Of a stretch of DNA of 64,000 bases, positions 1 through 9,643 are shown piece after piece. Origin of the DNA: Mycobacterium sp. Lineage in GTDB: Bacteria > Actinomycetota > Actinomycetes > Mycobacteriales > Mycobacteriaceae. The notes beneath the pieces were generated by a model. It ran no database searches, had not been told where the DNA came from, and was given only the letters and a program-made list of their open reading frames with translations. Location: NCBI GenBank assembly GCA_021732005.1, contig JAKFVT010000041.1:1-64000 (forward strand), read 5' to 3'. The translations under genes and the position numbers were made by a program. Every line of letters begins with the position of its first letter. Position 1 is the stretch's first letter.

Positions 1-1271
1 GACCCCCGCGACCCGTCCCCAAACCCCACGCACCCACTGCCCCGGTGGTGCTCCCGCCGTCGAGCGACCCGCACCGGTTCGGCCGGGTCGACGACGACGG
101 CACGGTCTGGTTGATCAGCGCGAACGGCGAACGCAACATCGGCTCGTGGCAGGCCGGCGACACCGAGGCGGCCTTCGCCCACTTCGGTAGGCGCTTCGAA
201 GATCTCGCCACCGAGGTCACGCTGATGGAGACCCGGCTGGCCTCCGGCACCGGCGATGCCCGGAAGATCAAAGCGGCGGCCGCGTCTCTGGCTGAAACCC
301 TGCCCACGGCAAGCGTTCTCGGCGACCTTGACGCGCTGGCCGCGCGGCTGGCCGCGATCCGCGACCACGCCGAGGAGACCGCTGCGGCCGACCGGGCCCG
401 TCGCGAGCAACACCGGGCCGAGCAGACCGCGCGCAAGGAGGCGCTGGCCGTCGAAGCCGAGGAACTGGCGACGAGCTCGACCCAGTGGAAGGCCGCCGGC
501 GACCGGCTGCGCGCGATTCTCGACGAGTGGCGCACCATCACCGGCCTGGACCGCAAGACCGACGACGCGCTGTGGAAGCGCTACTCGGCGGCCCGCGAAA
601 CGTTCAACCGGCGCCGGGGTTCGCACTTCGCCGACCTGGATCGGGAACGTGCCGGCGCCAGGCAGGCCAAGGAACAGTTGTGCGTGCGCGCCGAGGAGCT
701 GTCCGGCTCCACCGACTGGTCGGCGACGGCGGCGGCGTTCCGCGATCTGCTCGCCGAGTGGAAGGCGGCCGGCCGGGCAGCCAAGGACGTCGACGACACG
801 CTGTGGCATCGGTTCAAGGCGGCCCAGGACACCTTCTTCGCCGCACGCAATGCGGTGAATGCCGAGCGCGACACCGAATTCCAGGCCAACGCCACCGCCA
901 AGGAGGCCTTGCTGGCCGAAGCGGAGAAGCTCGACGCGTCCAACCCGGATGCGGCCCGCTCGGCGTTGCGGACGATCACCGACAAGTGGGATGCGATTGG
1001 CAAGGTGCCGCGGGAGCGGTCGGCCGATCTGGAACGCCGGTTGCGTGCGGTCGAGAAGAAGGTGCGCGACGCCGCCGACTCGGGACGGACCGATCCGCAG
1101 GCTCAGGCCCGCGCCGAACAGTTCCGCGCCCGGGTCGAGCAGTTCGAGCGACAGGCCGAGAAGGCCGAAGCCGCGGGCCGTACCAAAGATGCCGAAGCGG
1201 CCAGGGCCAGTGCCGAGCAGTGGCGGCAATGGGCCGATGCGGCAGTCGAGTCGCTCAGCAAGAAGCGCTAA
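1..1271 (+). CDS. DUF349 domain protein, 5' end cut by window edge
   Basis: The reading frame is open to the first base of the window, so the start lies outside it. A GTG at 45 is in frame, but the preceding Pro/Ala-rich codons look coding, as in the Pro-rich N-terminus of the Rv2731 homologue. The visible part has a conserved block ([27 protein letters not shown]) and then at least three charged helical DUF349-type repeats with W-K and F-x-A-A motifs, rich in Arg, Glu and Ala. It is probably a cytoplasmic coiled-coil protein; its function is unknown. The last 4 bases overlap the end of the convergent gene downstream. Family placement is firm; a role is not. Confidence 0.9.
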   Translation, partial: PPRPVPKPHAPTAPVVLPPSSDPHRFGRVDDDGTVWLISANGERNIGSWQAGDTEAAFAHFGRRFEDLATEVTLMETRLASGTGDARKIKAAAASLAETLPTASVLGDLDALAARLAAIRDHAEETAAADRARREQHRAEQTARKEALAVEAEELATSSTQWKAAGDRLRAILDEWRTITGLDRKTDDALWKRYSAARETFNRRRGSHFADLDRERAGARQAKEQLCVRAEELSGSTDWSATAAAFRDLLAEWKAAGRAAKDVDDTLWHRFKAAQDTFFAARNAVNAERDTEFQANATAKEALLAEAEKLDASNPDAARSALRTITDKWDAIGKVPRERSADLERRLRAVEKKVRDAADSGRTDPQAQARAEQFRARVEQFERQAEKAEAAGRTKDAEAARASAEQWRQWADAAVESLSKKR

Positions 1272-1864
1272 CCCGCGGCAGGCGGCTGCTTGCGCTCACG
1301 ACGGTCGACGTCATCGAGCAGGCTGCGGGACTGGCCTTCCCTCGCGGCGGCGCGGCGCTGTTCCTCGGCCGCCAGCTGCACCGCGGTGCGCGTCCAGACC
1401 ACCCGGGCCCAGTGGAAGGTCAGCAGGATGATCGCCAGCCACCCCACCAGCAAGCCGATGCCCGGGCCGGGATGGCCGTGCACGGCGGTCTGACGGGACC
1501 AGACCGCCAGCAACCCGAGCGCGCAGGACAGCGCCGACCCGGCAAGGGCGATCCAGGCCAGGACCCAGCGCCGGGTGGTCAGCGCCAGCATCGAGAAGCC
1601 GACGCCGAACACCAGCGCGAACCAGCTGAACAGCCGAGACGGTAGGGCGATACCCACACTGATCGCTTTGTCGTCGCCCATCAGGACGTCGACGCCGCGG
1701 GCGGCGCCGGTGTGCGGCAGGATCAGCGACACCAGCAGGACGAACACCAGGATCGCCACCACCATGGCGCGGGCTCCCGGCTGGATCTCTCCGGCGACCT
1801 TGCGTTCGGCCTTCTCCATGTCAGAGCGGTAGGCCTCGCTCGGGTCTTCGTCCTGGCGACTCAT
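1268..1864 (-). CDS. Conserved membrane protein (Rv2732c-like)
   Basis: Predicted integral membrane protein of about 198 residues. It has a charged N-terminus ([25 protein letters not shown]), about four hydrophobic segments ([16 protein letters not shown] is the first) and a basic C-terminus ([15 protein letters not shown]). The chosen ATG at 1864 overlaps the miaB stop codon by 4 bases, the usual sign of translational coupling; an alternative start lies three codons upstream. It matches the gene that follows miaB in mycobacteria. No catalytic motif is visible, so function is unknown. Confidence 0.85.
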   Translation of the reverse strand: MSRQDEDPSEAYRSDMEKAERKVAGEIQPGARAMVVAILVFVLLVSLILPHTGAARGVDVLMGDDKAISVGIALPSRLFSWFALVFGVGFSMLALTTRRWVLAWIALAGSALSCALGLLAVWSRQTAVHGHPGPGIGLLVGWLAIILLTFHWARVVWTRTAVQLAAEEQRRAAAREGQSRSLLDDVDRRERKQPPAAG

Positions 1865-3420
1865 TGTTGGCATCCCGTCGTTTCCTCGATCTGCGGTCTG
1901 CCCACCGGCGGCAGCCCCAGACCGACGGTACGGGGCCGTTGCCCGGCGGCGTGGGCGTCGCCGGCGCGGGTGCGGCGGTGACTCAGCAGCGGCGCATCGG
2001 CGATCAGGTGGTGTGGAGCTGCGCCGGTGACCGTGGTCGTCACGATGTCGCCGGGGCGCGGGGTGGCATCGCCCGGCGTGAAATGCACCAGCCGGCCGTC
2101 GCGGGCGCGTCCGCTCATCCGGGCGGTGCTGGCGTCTTTGCGGCCCTCGCCGGTGGCCACCAACAATTCGACCTCACGACCGATCTGCGCGGTGTTCTCC
2201 TCGAAGGAGATCTGCTCCTGCAGCTCGATGAGCCGGTTATAGCGTTCCTGCACAACAGCTTTGGGAAGCTGGCCGTCGAGTTCGGCCGCCGGGGTGCCGG
2301 GCCGCTTGGAGTACTGGAAGGTGAACGCGGTGCTGAACCGGGCCTGGCGCACCACGTCCAGGGTGGCGGCGAAGTCGTCCTCGGTCTCACCGGGGAAGCC
2401 GACGATGATGTCGGTGGTGATCGCCGCGTGCGGCATCGCCGCCCGCACCCGCTCGATGATGCCGAGATACTTTTCGGCACGGTAGGAGCGCCGCATCGCC
2501 CGAAGCATGCGGTCCGACCCGGACTGCAGCGGCATGTGAAGGGCGGGGCAGACATTCGGGGTCTGGGCCATCGCCTCGATGACGTCGTCGGTGAACTCGG
2601 CCGGGTGCGGTGAGGTGAACCGGACCCGCTCCAGTCCGTCGATGCGCCCGCAGTCGCGCAGCAGTGCGGCGAACGCGCCACGGTCGCGTGGGGTGCCAGA
2701 CGGTGTCTTCGGCGACTCGCGCAAGCGCTCGCCGGCTGCGAACGAGACTCCGTAGGCGTTGACGTTCTGGCCCAGCAGGGTGATCTCCAGGACGCCCTGG
2801 TCGACCAGCGACTGCACCTCGGCGAGGATCTCGTCGGGCCGTCGGTCCACTTCTTTGCCGCGCAGCGCAGGCACGATACAGAACGTGCAGGTGTTGTTGC
2901 AGCCAACAGAGATGGAAACCCATGCGGCGTAGGCAGATTCGCGTGCAGCGGGCAGCGTGGAGGGGAATTCCCGTAGCGACTCGGCGATTTCGACCTGAGC
3001 CTGCCGGTTGTGCCGGGCCCGTTCGAGCAGCGTGGGCAGCGAGCCGATGTTGTGGGTTCCGAAGACGACGTCGACCCAGGGCGCTTTCTGCAGCAGGCCT
3101 TCGCGGTCCTTCTGGGCCAGGCAGCCGCCCACCGCGATCTGCATGTCGGGGTCGGCCTGCTTGCGCGGCGCCAGGTGGCTGATGTTGCCGTACAGCTTGT
3201 TGTCAGCATTTTCCCGGACCGCGCACGTGTTGAACACCACCACGTCGGCGTCGGTGCCCTCGGGCGCGCGGTGATATCCGGCGGCCTCGAGCAGTCCGGC
3301 GAGCCGTTCGGAATCGTGGACGTTCATCTGACAACCGTAGGTGCGGACCTGGTAGGTGCGACCTTCGCCCGAACCGGGCAGTTCGCCCGCCGGATTGTCG
3401 TTGGTCAGCACTGATGTCAC
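1861..3420 (-). CDS. miaB: tRNA-2-methylthio-N6-dimethylallyladenosine synthase MiaB
   Basis: Radical-SAM methylthiotransferase that adds the methylthio group to i6A37 of tRNAs reading UNN codons. The protein has 519 residues, slightly longer than usual because of a C-terminal tail. The N-terminal UPF0004 domain carries the auxiliary cluster cysteines ([22 protein letters not shown]). The radical-SAM loop is CNNTCTFC, the CxxxCxxC form. A C-terminal TRAM-like stretch ([11 protein letters not shown]) follows. The GTG start at 3420 gives an N-terminus like other mycobacterial MiaB proteins. It is co-oriented and overlapping with the membrane protein gene after it. Confidence 0.96.
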   Translation of the reverse strand: MTSVLTNDNPAGELPGSGEGRTYQVRTYGCQMNVHDSERLAGLLEAAGYHRAPEGTDADVVVFNTCAVRENADNKLYGNISHLAPRKQADPDMQIAVGGCLAQKDREGLLQKAPWVDVVFGTHNIGSLPTLLERARHNRQAQVEIAESLREFPSTLPAARESAYAAWVSISVGCNNTCTFCIVPALRGKEVDRRPDEILAEVQSLVDQGVLEITLLGQNVNAYGVSFAAGERLRESPKTPSGTPRDRGAFAALLRDCGRIDGLERVRFTSPHPAEFTDDVIEAMAQTPNVCPALHMPLQSGSDRMLRAMRRSYRAEKYLGIIERVRAAMPHAAITTDIIVGFPGETEDDFAATLDVVRQARFSTAFTFQYSKRPGTPAAELDGQLPKAVVQERYNRLIELQEQISFEENTAQIGREVELLVATGEGRKDASTARMSGRARDGRLVHFTPGDATPRPGDIVTTTVTGAAPHHLIADAPLLSHRRTRAGDAHAAGQRPRTVGLGLPPVGRPQIEETTGCQQ

Positions 3421-3499
3421 GTGCTCATCGTACGGAGCACTGCGAGGCGGTGAGAAATCGCGGATCGGTCAACGCTCGGCAAACTGGGGGTTACCTGGG

Positions 3500-3505
3500 T
3501 AGGGT
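3500..3505 (+). promoter_or_regulatory. Candidate -10 box for leaderless gluA transcript
   Basis: TAGGGT fits the mycobacterial TANNNT -10 pattern. It ends 8 bases before the ATG at 3514, so transcription would begin at or next to the start codon. This would give a leaderless mRNA and supports 3514 as the gluA start. No clear -35 hexamer is visible. Confidence 0.4.
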
Positions 3506-3513
3506 CTGAACGC

Positions 3514-4266
3514 ATGGGGCGCAGCGGCGAGAAGCCGATGATCTCGATCCAGGGCGTCAACAAGCATTTCGGCGACCTGCACGTTCTGAAAGACATCAAC
3601 CTCGAGGTCGACCGCGGCCAGGTGGTGGTGGTGCTCGGCCCGTCCGGATCGGGCAAGTCGACCTTGTGCCGCACCGTCAACCGCCTGGAAACCATCGACT
3701 CGGGCACGATCGCCATCGACGGCGAGCAATTGCCTTCGGAGGGGCGCAAACTGGCGCAATTGCGCGCCGATGTGGGCATGGTCTTCCAGTCGTTCAACCT
3801 CTTCGCGCACAAGACCATCCTGGACAACGTCGCGCTGGCACCGGTGAAAGTACGCAAGGTCGCCAAGGACAAGGCCCGCGAAAACGCGATGTCGTTGCTG
3901 GAACGGGTGGGTGTGGCCAATCAGGCCGACAAATACCCAGCCCAGCTATCCGGCGGTCAGCAGCAGCGGGTGGCGATCGCACGTTCGCTGGCGATGAAGC
4001 CGAAGGTGATGTTGTTCGACGAGCCGACCAGTGCGCTGGACCCGGAGATGATCAACGAGGTACTGGAGGTCATGACGTCGCTGGCCTCCGACGGCATGAC
4101 GATGGTGGTGGTCACCCACGAGATGGGCTTCGCCCGCCGCGCCGCCAACCGGGTGGTGTTCATGGCCGACGGAGCGGTCGTGGAGGACGCCCCGCCGGTC
4201 GAGTTCTTCGACAACCCGCGCTCGGAGCGCGCCAAAGACTTCCTCGGCAAGATCCTCAACCACTAG
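3514..4266 (+). CDS. gluA: Glutamate ABC transporter ATP-binding protein GluA
   Basis: ATPase subunit of a polar amino-acid importer, 250 residues. It has Walker A (GPSGSGKST), the signature LSGGQQQR, Walker B (VMLFDEPTS) and the switch His (VVTHEMGF). The sequence is very close in character to Corynebacterium GluA. Two starts are possible. ATG 3514 fits a leaderless transcript, while ATG 3538 matches the N-terminus usual for the family ([12 protein letters not shown]) and has a purine-rich stretch upstream. It is the first gene of the gluABCD operon, 19 bases before gluB. Confidence 0.93.
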   Translation: MGRSGEKPMISIQGVNKHFGDLHVLKDINLEVDRGQVVVVLGPSGSGKSTLCRTVNRLETIDSGTIAIDGEQLPSEGRKLAQLRADVGMVFQSFNLFAHKTILDNVALAPVKVRKVAKDKARENAMSLLERVGVANQADKYPAQLSGGQQQRVAIARSLAMKPKVMLFDEPTSALDPEMINEVLEVMTSLASDGMTMVVVTHEMGFARRAANRVVFMADGAVVEDAPPVEFFDNPRSERAKDFLGKILNH

Positions 4267-4285
4267 GGCGAAAGGAACACCCACT

Positions 4286-5122
4286 GTGTCTATTTTTTCT
4301 GGCCCTTCACTCCCCCGTCTTTCCTGGCGGGTGGCGGCCGCCGCCGTGCTGGCCGTCGGGCTGCCGTTCGCCGCGACCGGATGTGGTGGCGGTGGCAGCG
4401 GCGACAAGCTGGTCATCGGAACCAAGTTCGACCAGCCCGGCCTGGGGTTGAAGAATCCGGACGGCACGATGAGCGGCTTCGACGTCGACGTCGCCAAGTA
4501 CGTCGCCAAGGAGCTCGGCTACCCCGAGGACAAGATCGAGTGGAAGGAATCCCCTTCCGGCCAGCGGGAGAACCTGATCCAGAACGGTCAGGTGAAGTAC
4601 ATCGTCGCGACCTACTCGATCACCGATTCGCGTAAGCAGAAGGTCGACTTCGCCGGGCCATATCTGGTGACCGGACAGTCCCTGCTGGTACGCGCCGACA
4701 ACAGCGACATCACCGGTGCGGAGTCGCTGCAGAACAACAAGAAGCTGTGCTCGGTCAGCGGGTCGACGCCTGCGCAGCGGATCAAGGACAAGTACCCGGG
4801 TGTCCAGCTGCAGCAGTACGACACGTACTCGGCGTGCGTGGAGGCGCTCAAGAACGGCGCGATCGACGCGGTGACCACCGACGAGGTGATCCTGGCCGGC
4901 TATGCCGCACAGTCGCCCGGCGCGTTCAAGATCGTCGGCCAGCCGTTCTCCGAGGAGCGTTACGGCATCGGGCTGAAGAAGGGCGACAAGGAGTTGTGCA
5001 CCAAGATCACGGATGCCGTGAAGAAGATGGAAGCCGACGGTTCCTGGAAGGCCGCGTTCGACAAGAACCTCGGCCCGGCAGGCATCACCGCTCCGGCGCC
5101 GCCGGCACTCGACGGCTGCTGA
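4286..5122 (+). CDS. gluB: Glutamate-binding lipoprotein GluB
   Basis: Periplasmic solute-binding subunit of the importer, 278 residues, family 3 (amino-acid) binding protein. The N-terminus is a lipoprotein signal: a hydrophobic stretch (VAAAAVLAVGLPFAATG) ends in Cys33, followed by a Gly/Ser-rich linker. The mature domain starts with LVIGTKFDQPG and carries the typical core (DGTMSGFDVDVAKYVAKELG, YIVATYSITDSRK, VDFAGPYLVTGQ). The GTG start at 4286 is preceded by GAAAGGA. It lies between the ATPase and permease genes. Glutamate as ligand is inferred from the gluABCD arrangement. Confidence 0.93.
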   Translation: MSIFSGPSLPRLSWRVAAAAVLAVGLPFAATGCGGGGSGDKLVIGTKFDQPGLGLKNPDGTMSGFDVDVAKYVAKELGYPEDKIEWKESPSGQRENLIQNGQVKYIVATYSITDSRKQKVDFAGPYLVTGQSLLVRADNSDITGAESLQNNKKLCSVSGSTPAQRIKDKYPGVQLQQYDTYSACVEALKNGAIDAVTTDEVILAGYAAQSPGAFKIVGQPFSEERYGIGLKKGDKELCTKITDAVKKMEADGSWKAAFDKNLGPAGITAPAPPALDGC

Positions 5123-5134
5123 GGTCGCGCGGGC

Positions 5135-5815
5135 GTGGACATCTTCGGCGAGTATCGCGGCCAGATCTTCGAGGCGTTCTGGACGACGATTCAGCTCACG
5201 GTGTTCTCCGCGATCGGAGCGCTGATATTGGGCACGGTGCTGGCCGGGATGCGGCTGGCACCGGTGCCGATGCTCAACTGGCTGGGCACCACGTACGTCA
5301 ACGTGGTGCGCAATACTCCGCTGACGTTGATCATCCTGTTCTGTTCGTTCGGGCTCGCGCAGACGCTGGGCATCACGCTGGTGGACGCGAACTCGCCAAC
5401 GTCGATCGAGGACAGCAACTTTCGGCTTGCGGTGCTCGGGTTGACGGTATACACCGCGTCATTCGTGTGCGAGACGGTGCGCTCGGGGGTGAACACCGTG
5501 CCGCTGGGCCAGGCCGAAGCTGCCCGGTCGCTGGGCTTCACGTTCGGTCAGAACCTGCGAATGATCCTGCTGCCGCAGGCATTTCGTTCGGTGATCATTC
5601 CGCTCGGCTCGGTACTGATCGCGTTGACCAAGAACACCACGATCGCCTCGGCCATCGGGGTGGCCGAGGCGGCGCTGCTGATGAAAGGGATGATCGAGAA
5701 CACCGCGGCGCTGGTGGCCGTGGGCACGATCTTCGCGTTGGGCTTCGTGATCCTCACGCTGCCGCTGGGTCTGCTGTTCGGGTGGCTGGGTAAGCGTCTG
5801 GCGGTGGCCAGGTGA
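5135..5815 (+). CDS. gluC: Glutamate ABC transporter permease GluC
   Basis: First membrane subunit of the importer, 226 residues with about five membrane segments. The HisM/GlnP-type permease loop is recognisable (GQAEAARSLGFTFGQNLRMILLPQAFR), where the EAA motif contacts the ATPase. The GTG start at 5135 lies 12 bases after gluB. The end overlaps gluD by 4 bases (GTGA), so the two permeases are probably translated together and form a heterodimer. Confidence 0.92.
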   Translation: MDIFGEYRGQIFEAFWTTIQLTVFSAIGALILGTVLAGMRLAPVPMLNWLGTTYVNVVRNTPLTLIILFCSFGLAQTLGITLVDANSPTSIEDSNFRLAVLGLTVYTASFVCETVRSGVNTVPLGQAEAARSLGFTFGQNLRMILLPQAFRSVIIPLGSVLIALTKNTTIASAIGVAEAALLMKGMIENTAALVAVGTIFALGFVILTLPLGLLFGWLGKRLAVAR

Positions 5816-6675
5816 GCACGGCTTCGGTTCTCTTCGACGCGCCGGGTCCGCGGGCGCGGATCCGCAACCGGATCGTCACGGCAGTGACGATTGTTGTTGC
5901 CGCCCTGGTGATCTGGGCGGTGATCGCCAAGCTTGCCGGCAAGGGGCAGCTGATGGCGGCCAAATGGCAGCCGTTCCTGACCGGCAATCTCTGGAAGACC
6001 TATGTGCTGCCGGGTATCGAAGGCACGCTGACGGCGGCGGCGCTGTCGATCGTGCTGGCGTTGATCCTCGGTTTCGCCCTCGGCATGGGGCGGCTGTCAC
6101 ATGTCGGCTGGATCCGCTGGCCGTCGGCGGTGATCGTGGAGTTCTTCCGCGCCGTGCCGGTGTTGATCATGATGATCTTCGCGTACTTCCTGTTCGCGCT
6201 CTACGACGTGTTCATGTCGACACATCTGGCGCTGGCCGGCGTGGTGACGGGTCTGACGCTCTACAACGGTGCGGTGATCGCCGAGATCGTCCGCGCCGGC
6301 GTCAACGCGCTGCCGCGCGGGCAGAGTGAGGCCGCGGCCGCGCTGGGACTGCGGTGGGGCCAGACGATGCGGTCAATCCTGTTGCCGCAGGCCGTCACTT
6401 CGATGCTGCCGGTCTTGGTGTCACAGCTGGTGGTGGTCTTGAAGGACACCGCGATCGGCTACCAGATCACGTTCGTCGAAATGGTCCGCCAGGGCACGGT
6501 GGTCGGGTCGAGCTACGGCAACTACGTTCCGGCGCTGATCGTGATCGCGGTGTTGATGATCAGCGCGAACTTCGCGCTGTCGGTGGCGGCCACGCGGCTG
6601 GAGCGACGGTTGCGCCGTTCCAAGCGTGCTGGTGTCCCCTTGCAGGCGCAGGCCGCGCTGGAACCAGGTGACTAG
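5812..6675 (+). CDS. gluD: Glutamate ABC transporter permease GluD
   Basis: Second membrane subunit, 287 residues, with a longer N-terminal segment than GluC, as in corynebacterial GluD. The EAA loop is GQSEAAAALGLRWGQTMRSI followed by LLPQAV. The C-terminus is basic (RLERRLRRSKR). It overlaps gluC by 4 bases. The next gene begins 4 bases after its stop, so that gene may be read from the same transcript although it is functionally unrelated. Confidence 0.92.
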   Translation: MSTASVLFDAPGPRARIRNRIVTAVTIVVAALVIWAVIAKLAGKGQLMAAKWQPFLTGNLWKTYVLPGIEGTLTAAALSIVLALILGFALGMGRLSHVGWIRWPSAVIVEFFRAVPVLIMMIFAYFLFALYDVFMSTHLALAGVVTGLTLYNGAVIAEIVRAGVNALPRGQSEAAAALGLRWGQTMRSILLPQAVTSMLPVLVSQLVVVLKDTAIGYQITFVEMVRQGTVVGSSYGNYVPALIVIAVLMISANFALSVAATRLERRLRRSKRAGVPLQAQAALEPGD

Positions 6676-6679
6676 GACC

Positions 6680-7975
6680 ATGACTACGTTGTCATCCGAT
6701 CTGCGCACGCTCAGCTACGAGGCGTACATCTACTTCTATCCGTTGGTGACGATGGATGTTTCGCGCCTACAGACACTCAACCGTTCGGGAATCGGTGCCG
6801 GGCCGCCCAACGAGTTTCACCACATCCGTCAGTACCCGGACGCCGCCTTTCGCGCGGTGGTGCGCCCCAACTTCGACACTCTGTACTCGTCGGCGTGGCT
6901 CGACCTGACCCACGGCCCGGTAATCCTCGGCGTCCCCGACACCGACGACCGGTACTTCATGCTGCCGCTGCTGGACATGTGGACCGATGTCTTCGCCAAT
7001 CCCGGGAAGCGAACGTCCGGAACCGGGCCGCAGCGCTATGTGATCGTCGGCCCCGGTCATACCGGTGAGCTGCCGCAGGACATTCCGATGATCCAGGCGC
7101 CGACGCCGCATGTGTGGATCATCGGTCGCACCCAAACCAATGGACCGGCTGATTACCCGGCCGTGCACGCCGTTCAGGACGGCTACACCCTGACGCCGCT
7201 GGCAGCACCGACGTTTGTCCGGGATGAGGCCTACGACGTCACCACCGAGCCGCTGCGCAAGGTCAACGCCATGGCAGCGCTCGACTATCTCACCTATGCC
7301 GCGAACTTGCTGAGTGTGAATCCGCCGCACCCGACCGACTTTTCGATCCTGGCCCGGCTGTCCGGCCTGGGCATCGAGGCGGGTAAGCCGTTCGACGCGC
7401 GGCGGTTCTCCGCCGAGCAACGTGCCGACATCGAGGCAGGAACCCAGGACGCACTTGCCGCCATCACGTCGTCCGCCCCGACGCTCGGCAACATCGTCGA
7501 CGGGTGGATGACCCTGAGCGAGGGCATGGGTGTCTACGGCAACGCGTATCTGCGGCGTGCCGTCGTCACGCTGGTAGGGCTCGGAGCCAACCCTCCCGAA
7601 GATGCGGTGTATCCCATGCTGGTGACCGATGCCGACGGTCAACCACTGGCCGGCGAAAACGATTACGTCATCCACTTCGATGCCGGCAAGTTGCCCCCGG
7701 TGGACGCCTTCTGGTCGGTGACGATGTACGACGCCGAGGGCTATCAGGTCGCCAACGAGATCGATCGCTTCGCCATCGGCGATCGGGATGCGTTGCAGTA
7801 CAACGCAGATGGGTCACTGGATCTGTGCGTGCAGCACAGCAACCCAGGCCCCGAGAAGGTGGCCAACTGGCTGCCCGCACCGCTGGGGACGTTGGGCGTC
7901 ACGATGCGGCTGTACGCCCCGCGCCGTGAGGCGATCTCCGGCGCGTGGCATCCGCCGCCGGTTCGCCGGGTGTGA
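6680..7975 (+). CDS. DUF1254/DUF1214 domain protein
   Basis: A 431-residue protein of the DUF1254 plus DUF1214 type. The N-terminal part has the characteristic YEAYIYFYPLVTMD and RPNFDTLYSSAWLDL blocks. The C-terminal part has FWSVTMYDAEGYQV, a run on from ADGSLDLCVQHSNPG, and NWLPAPLGT. The start is ATG 6680, 4 bases after gluD; an in-frame start at 6626 would overlap gluD and gives an Arg-rich, non-conserved extension. The biochemical role is unknown. No signal peptide is visible, unlike many homologues in Gram-negative bacteria. Confidence 0.85.
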   Translation: MTTLSSDLRTLSYEAYIYFYPLVTMDVSRLQTLNRSGIGAGPPNEFHHIRQYPDAAFRAVVRPNFDTLYSSAWLDLTHGPVILGVPDTDDRYFMLPLLDMWTDVFANPGKRTSGTGPQRYVIVGPGHTGELPQDIPMIQAPTPHVWIIGRTQTNGPADYPAVHAVQDGYTLTPLAAPTFVRDEAYDVTTEPLRKVNAMAALDYLTYAANLLSVNPPHPTDFSILARLSGLGIEAGKPFDARRFSAEQRADIEAGTQDALAAITSSAPTLGNIVDGWMTLSEGMGVYGNAYLRRAVVTLVGLGANPPEDAVYPMLVTDADGQPLAGENDYVIHFDAGKLPPVDAFWSVTMYDAEGYQVANEIDRFAIGDRDALQYNADGSLDLCVQHSNPGPEKVANWLPAPLGTLGVTMRLYAPRREAISGAWHPPPVRRV

Positions 7976-7982
7976 GTTCGGG

Positions 7983-8807
7983 CTAGGCGAGCAGCGCGCA
8001 CCGCTGCAGCAACTCGGTCGACGGCGGCTGGTAGAAGCTCAAGACCGCATGCTCGCAGCCCAGCTCGGCGTAGTGCGGCAGCTGATCCAGTTGCGCGGCA
8101 ACCTGTTCGGGGTCACGCGGGTGCAGGAAGAGCTGGACCGAACGCCGGACGTCACCCGGGTCGCGGCCGACCTCGGCGCAGGCTTCGGTGAGCCGCCCGT
8201 TGACCTCGCCCCACTGCTGGGGACCCTCATGGCTGGGCATGTTCCACTCGTCGGCGTGGCGGGCGATCACCCGCAGCATCTTGGGCTGGGAGCCGCCCAC
8301 CACGATCGGCGGGTAGGGCCGCTGCAGCGGCTTGGGTTCGCAGATCGCCTCGTTCAGCGTGTAGAACCGACCCTCGAACGTCACGGTCTCTTCCGTCCAG
8401 AGCCGGCGAATCACGGTGAGTGCCTCGTCGAGCATCGCCACTCGTGTTCCCGCGCTGGGGAATTCGAGACCGAAGCCACGGTGCTCGGCTTGGTGCCAAC
8501 CTGCCCCGATGCCGAAGTTCAGCCGTCCGCCGCTGATGTGGTCGACGGTGACGGCCATCTTGGCCAGGATCGCCGGATTGCGGTACGTGACGCCGGTGAC
8601 CATGCACCCGATCCGTGCCTGGCCGACCACCACGGCCATCGCCGCCAGCGTCGTCCACCCCTCGTGCGTCGGCTTTCGATCCTCGATCAGCCCGTAGAAG
8701 TGGTCGTAGTTCCACACCGCGTCGAAACCCAGTGCATCCGCCGTGCGCCAGAACTGTTCGAGCTCCGGATAGCCGAACGTGGGCGCGAGTTTGGCCGAGA
8801 TCTGCAT
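7983..8807 (-). CDS. LLM-class F420-dependent oxidoreductase
   Basis: Luciferase-like monooxygenase-fold protein, 274 residues, of the kind that uses F420 in actinobacteria. Motifs include WNYDHFYGL near the N-terminus, GRLNFGIGAGWHQAEHRGFG and PPIVVGGSQPKMLRVIARHADEWN. These match the TIM-barrel LLM family in order and spacing. The substrate cannot be read from the sequence. It is convergent with the DUF1254 gene, 7 bases between stops. F420 rather than FMN use is inferred from taxonomic context and family. Confidence 0.87.
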   Translation of the reverse strand: MQISAKLAPTFGYPELEQFWRTADALGFDAVWNYDHFYGLIEDRKPTHEGWTTLAAMAVVVGQARIGCMVTGVTYRNPAILAKMAVTVDHISGGRLNFGIGAGWHQAEHRGFGLEFPSAGTRVAMLDEALTVIRRLWTEETVTFEGRFYTLNEAICEPKPLQRPYPPIVVGGSQPKMLRVIARHADEWNMPSHEGPQQWGEVNGRLTEACAEVGRDPGDVRRSVQLFLHPRDPEQVAAQLDQLPHYAELGCEHAVLSFYQPPSTELLQRCALLA

Positions 8808-8908
8808 ACGGTGGAGCCTAGTCTCGCGCTCGATGCCCCGACGAACACGTCAAATGCGGCTACAGTGACGCAACACCTGTGCCGATCAGCTCGAAAGGCA
8901 GGACCCGA

Positions 8909-9343
8909 ATGGCGCTCACCCGCAGGGTTTCCACGATCGTCGCCGTCGGCGTCGTCGCGGCAACGCTTTCCGTAGCGTCGGCGTGGGCCGGCGGCCCCGA
9001 CGGTGCCGTCGAAGGCACCGACGACATGTCACAAGCTGTCGGCTCCGGCGTGCTCAACGGAGTACTCGCCGGGTTCTCGGCTACCGGCCCGACCAATGAG
9101 GCCGCCTCGGCGGCCGTGATCGCTGCATGCCAGCAAGCCGGTGCCCAGGAGTGCAGCCGCGACGAGGTCACCAACGACAACCTGTGCGTGGTCTCGGTGG
9201 GTGCCGACGACGGCAGCGGGATTGTGTCGGGCGGCGCCGGGCCGACGGTCGAGGCGGCGCGGGCTGATGCGTTCAAGCACTCGCAAGACGCCGATGCACC
9301 GCTCGACCCGAGCGCTCGAGTCCTCGTGTCAGCGTGCCCATGA
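8909..9343 (+). CDS. Small secreted protein, DUF4189-like
   Basis: A 144-residue exported protein. The N-terminus is basic and then hydrophobic (RRVSTIVAVGVVAATLSVAS) with a likely cleavage after AWA. The mature region has three Cys residues in a pattern like DUF4189 proteins (AACQQAGAQEC, NDNLCVVSVG) and a final ACP. ATG 8909 follows a GAAAGGCAGGA ribosome-binding sequence; an in-frame ATG-like start at 8879 would add ten residues before the signal. The family label is tentative. The next gene is also a small secreted protein. Confidence 0.72.
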   Translation: MALTRRVSTIVAVGVVAATLSVASAWAGGPDGAVEGTDDMSQAVGSGVLNGVLAGFSATGPTNEAASAAVIAACQQAGAQECSRDEVTNDNLCVVSVGADDGSGIVSGGAGPTVEAARADAFKHSQDADAPLDPSARVLVSACP

Positions 9344-9392
9344 CAGCGGGTGCTCGGACTGCCACCACATACTGCGTGAAAGGAATGACGTT

Positions 9393-9626
9393 GTGAACGT
9401 GCGAGGAAAGATCTCCCTGTTGACCACAGCTGTGGTTGCGGCGTCACTCATTTCAGCTCCGGTGGCAGGTGCCCGGCAGACCTGTCACGACGCGGGCAGC
9501 CACGTCATGTGCGAGACCAGCGGCAGCGTGTCCATCAAGGCGGTGCCACAGACGCGCGCCCCCAACGTCAGTGAGATCACGCCGAACGGCCGGGATCGCC
9601 GTCGCGGCATCGTCTGGAGCTGGTAG
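9393..9626 (+). CDS. Small secreted protein of 77 residues
   Basis: GTG start at 9393, with GAAAGGA about 8 bases upstream. The product has a clear Sec signal (KISLLTTAVVAASLISAPVAGA) and a mature part of about 50 residues with two cysteines (CHDAGSHVMC), probably a disulfide. It ends GRDRRRGIVWSW. I do not recognise a function. The signal peptide, codon quality and ribosome-binding site make it a real gene. It lies 49 bases after another small exported protein and just before a P450. Confidence 0.75.
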   Translation: MNVRGKISLLTTAVVAASLISAPVAGARQTCHDAGSHVMCETSGSVSIKAVPQTRAPNVSEITPNGRDRRRGIVWSW

Positions 9627-9643
9627 CCAGAACGCATCGAGAC

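Noticed and set aside
485..1645. 386-codon open frame overlapping the DUF349 gene
   Set aside because: Arg/Gly-rich frame without domains; the DUF349 frame matches a known family.
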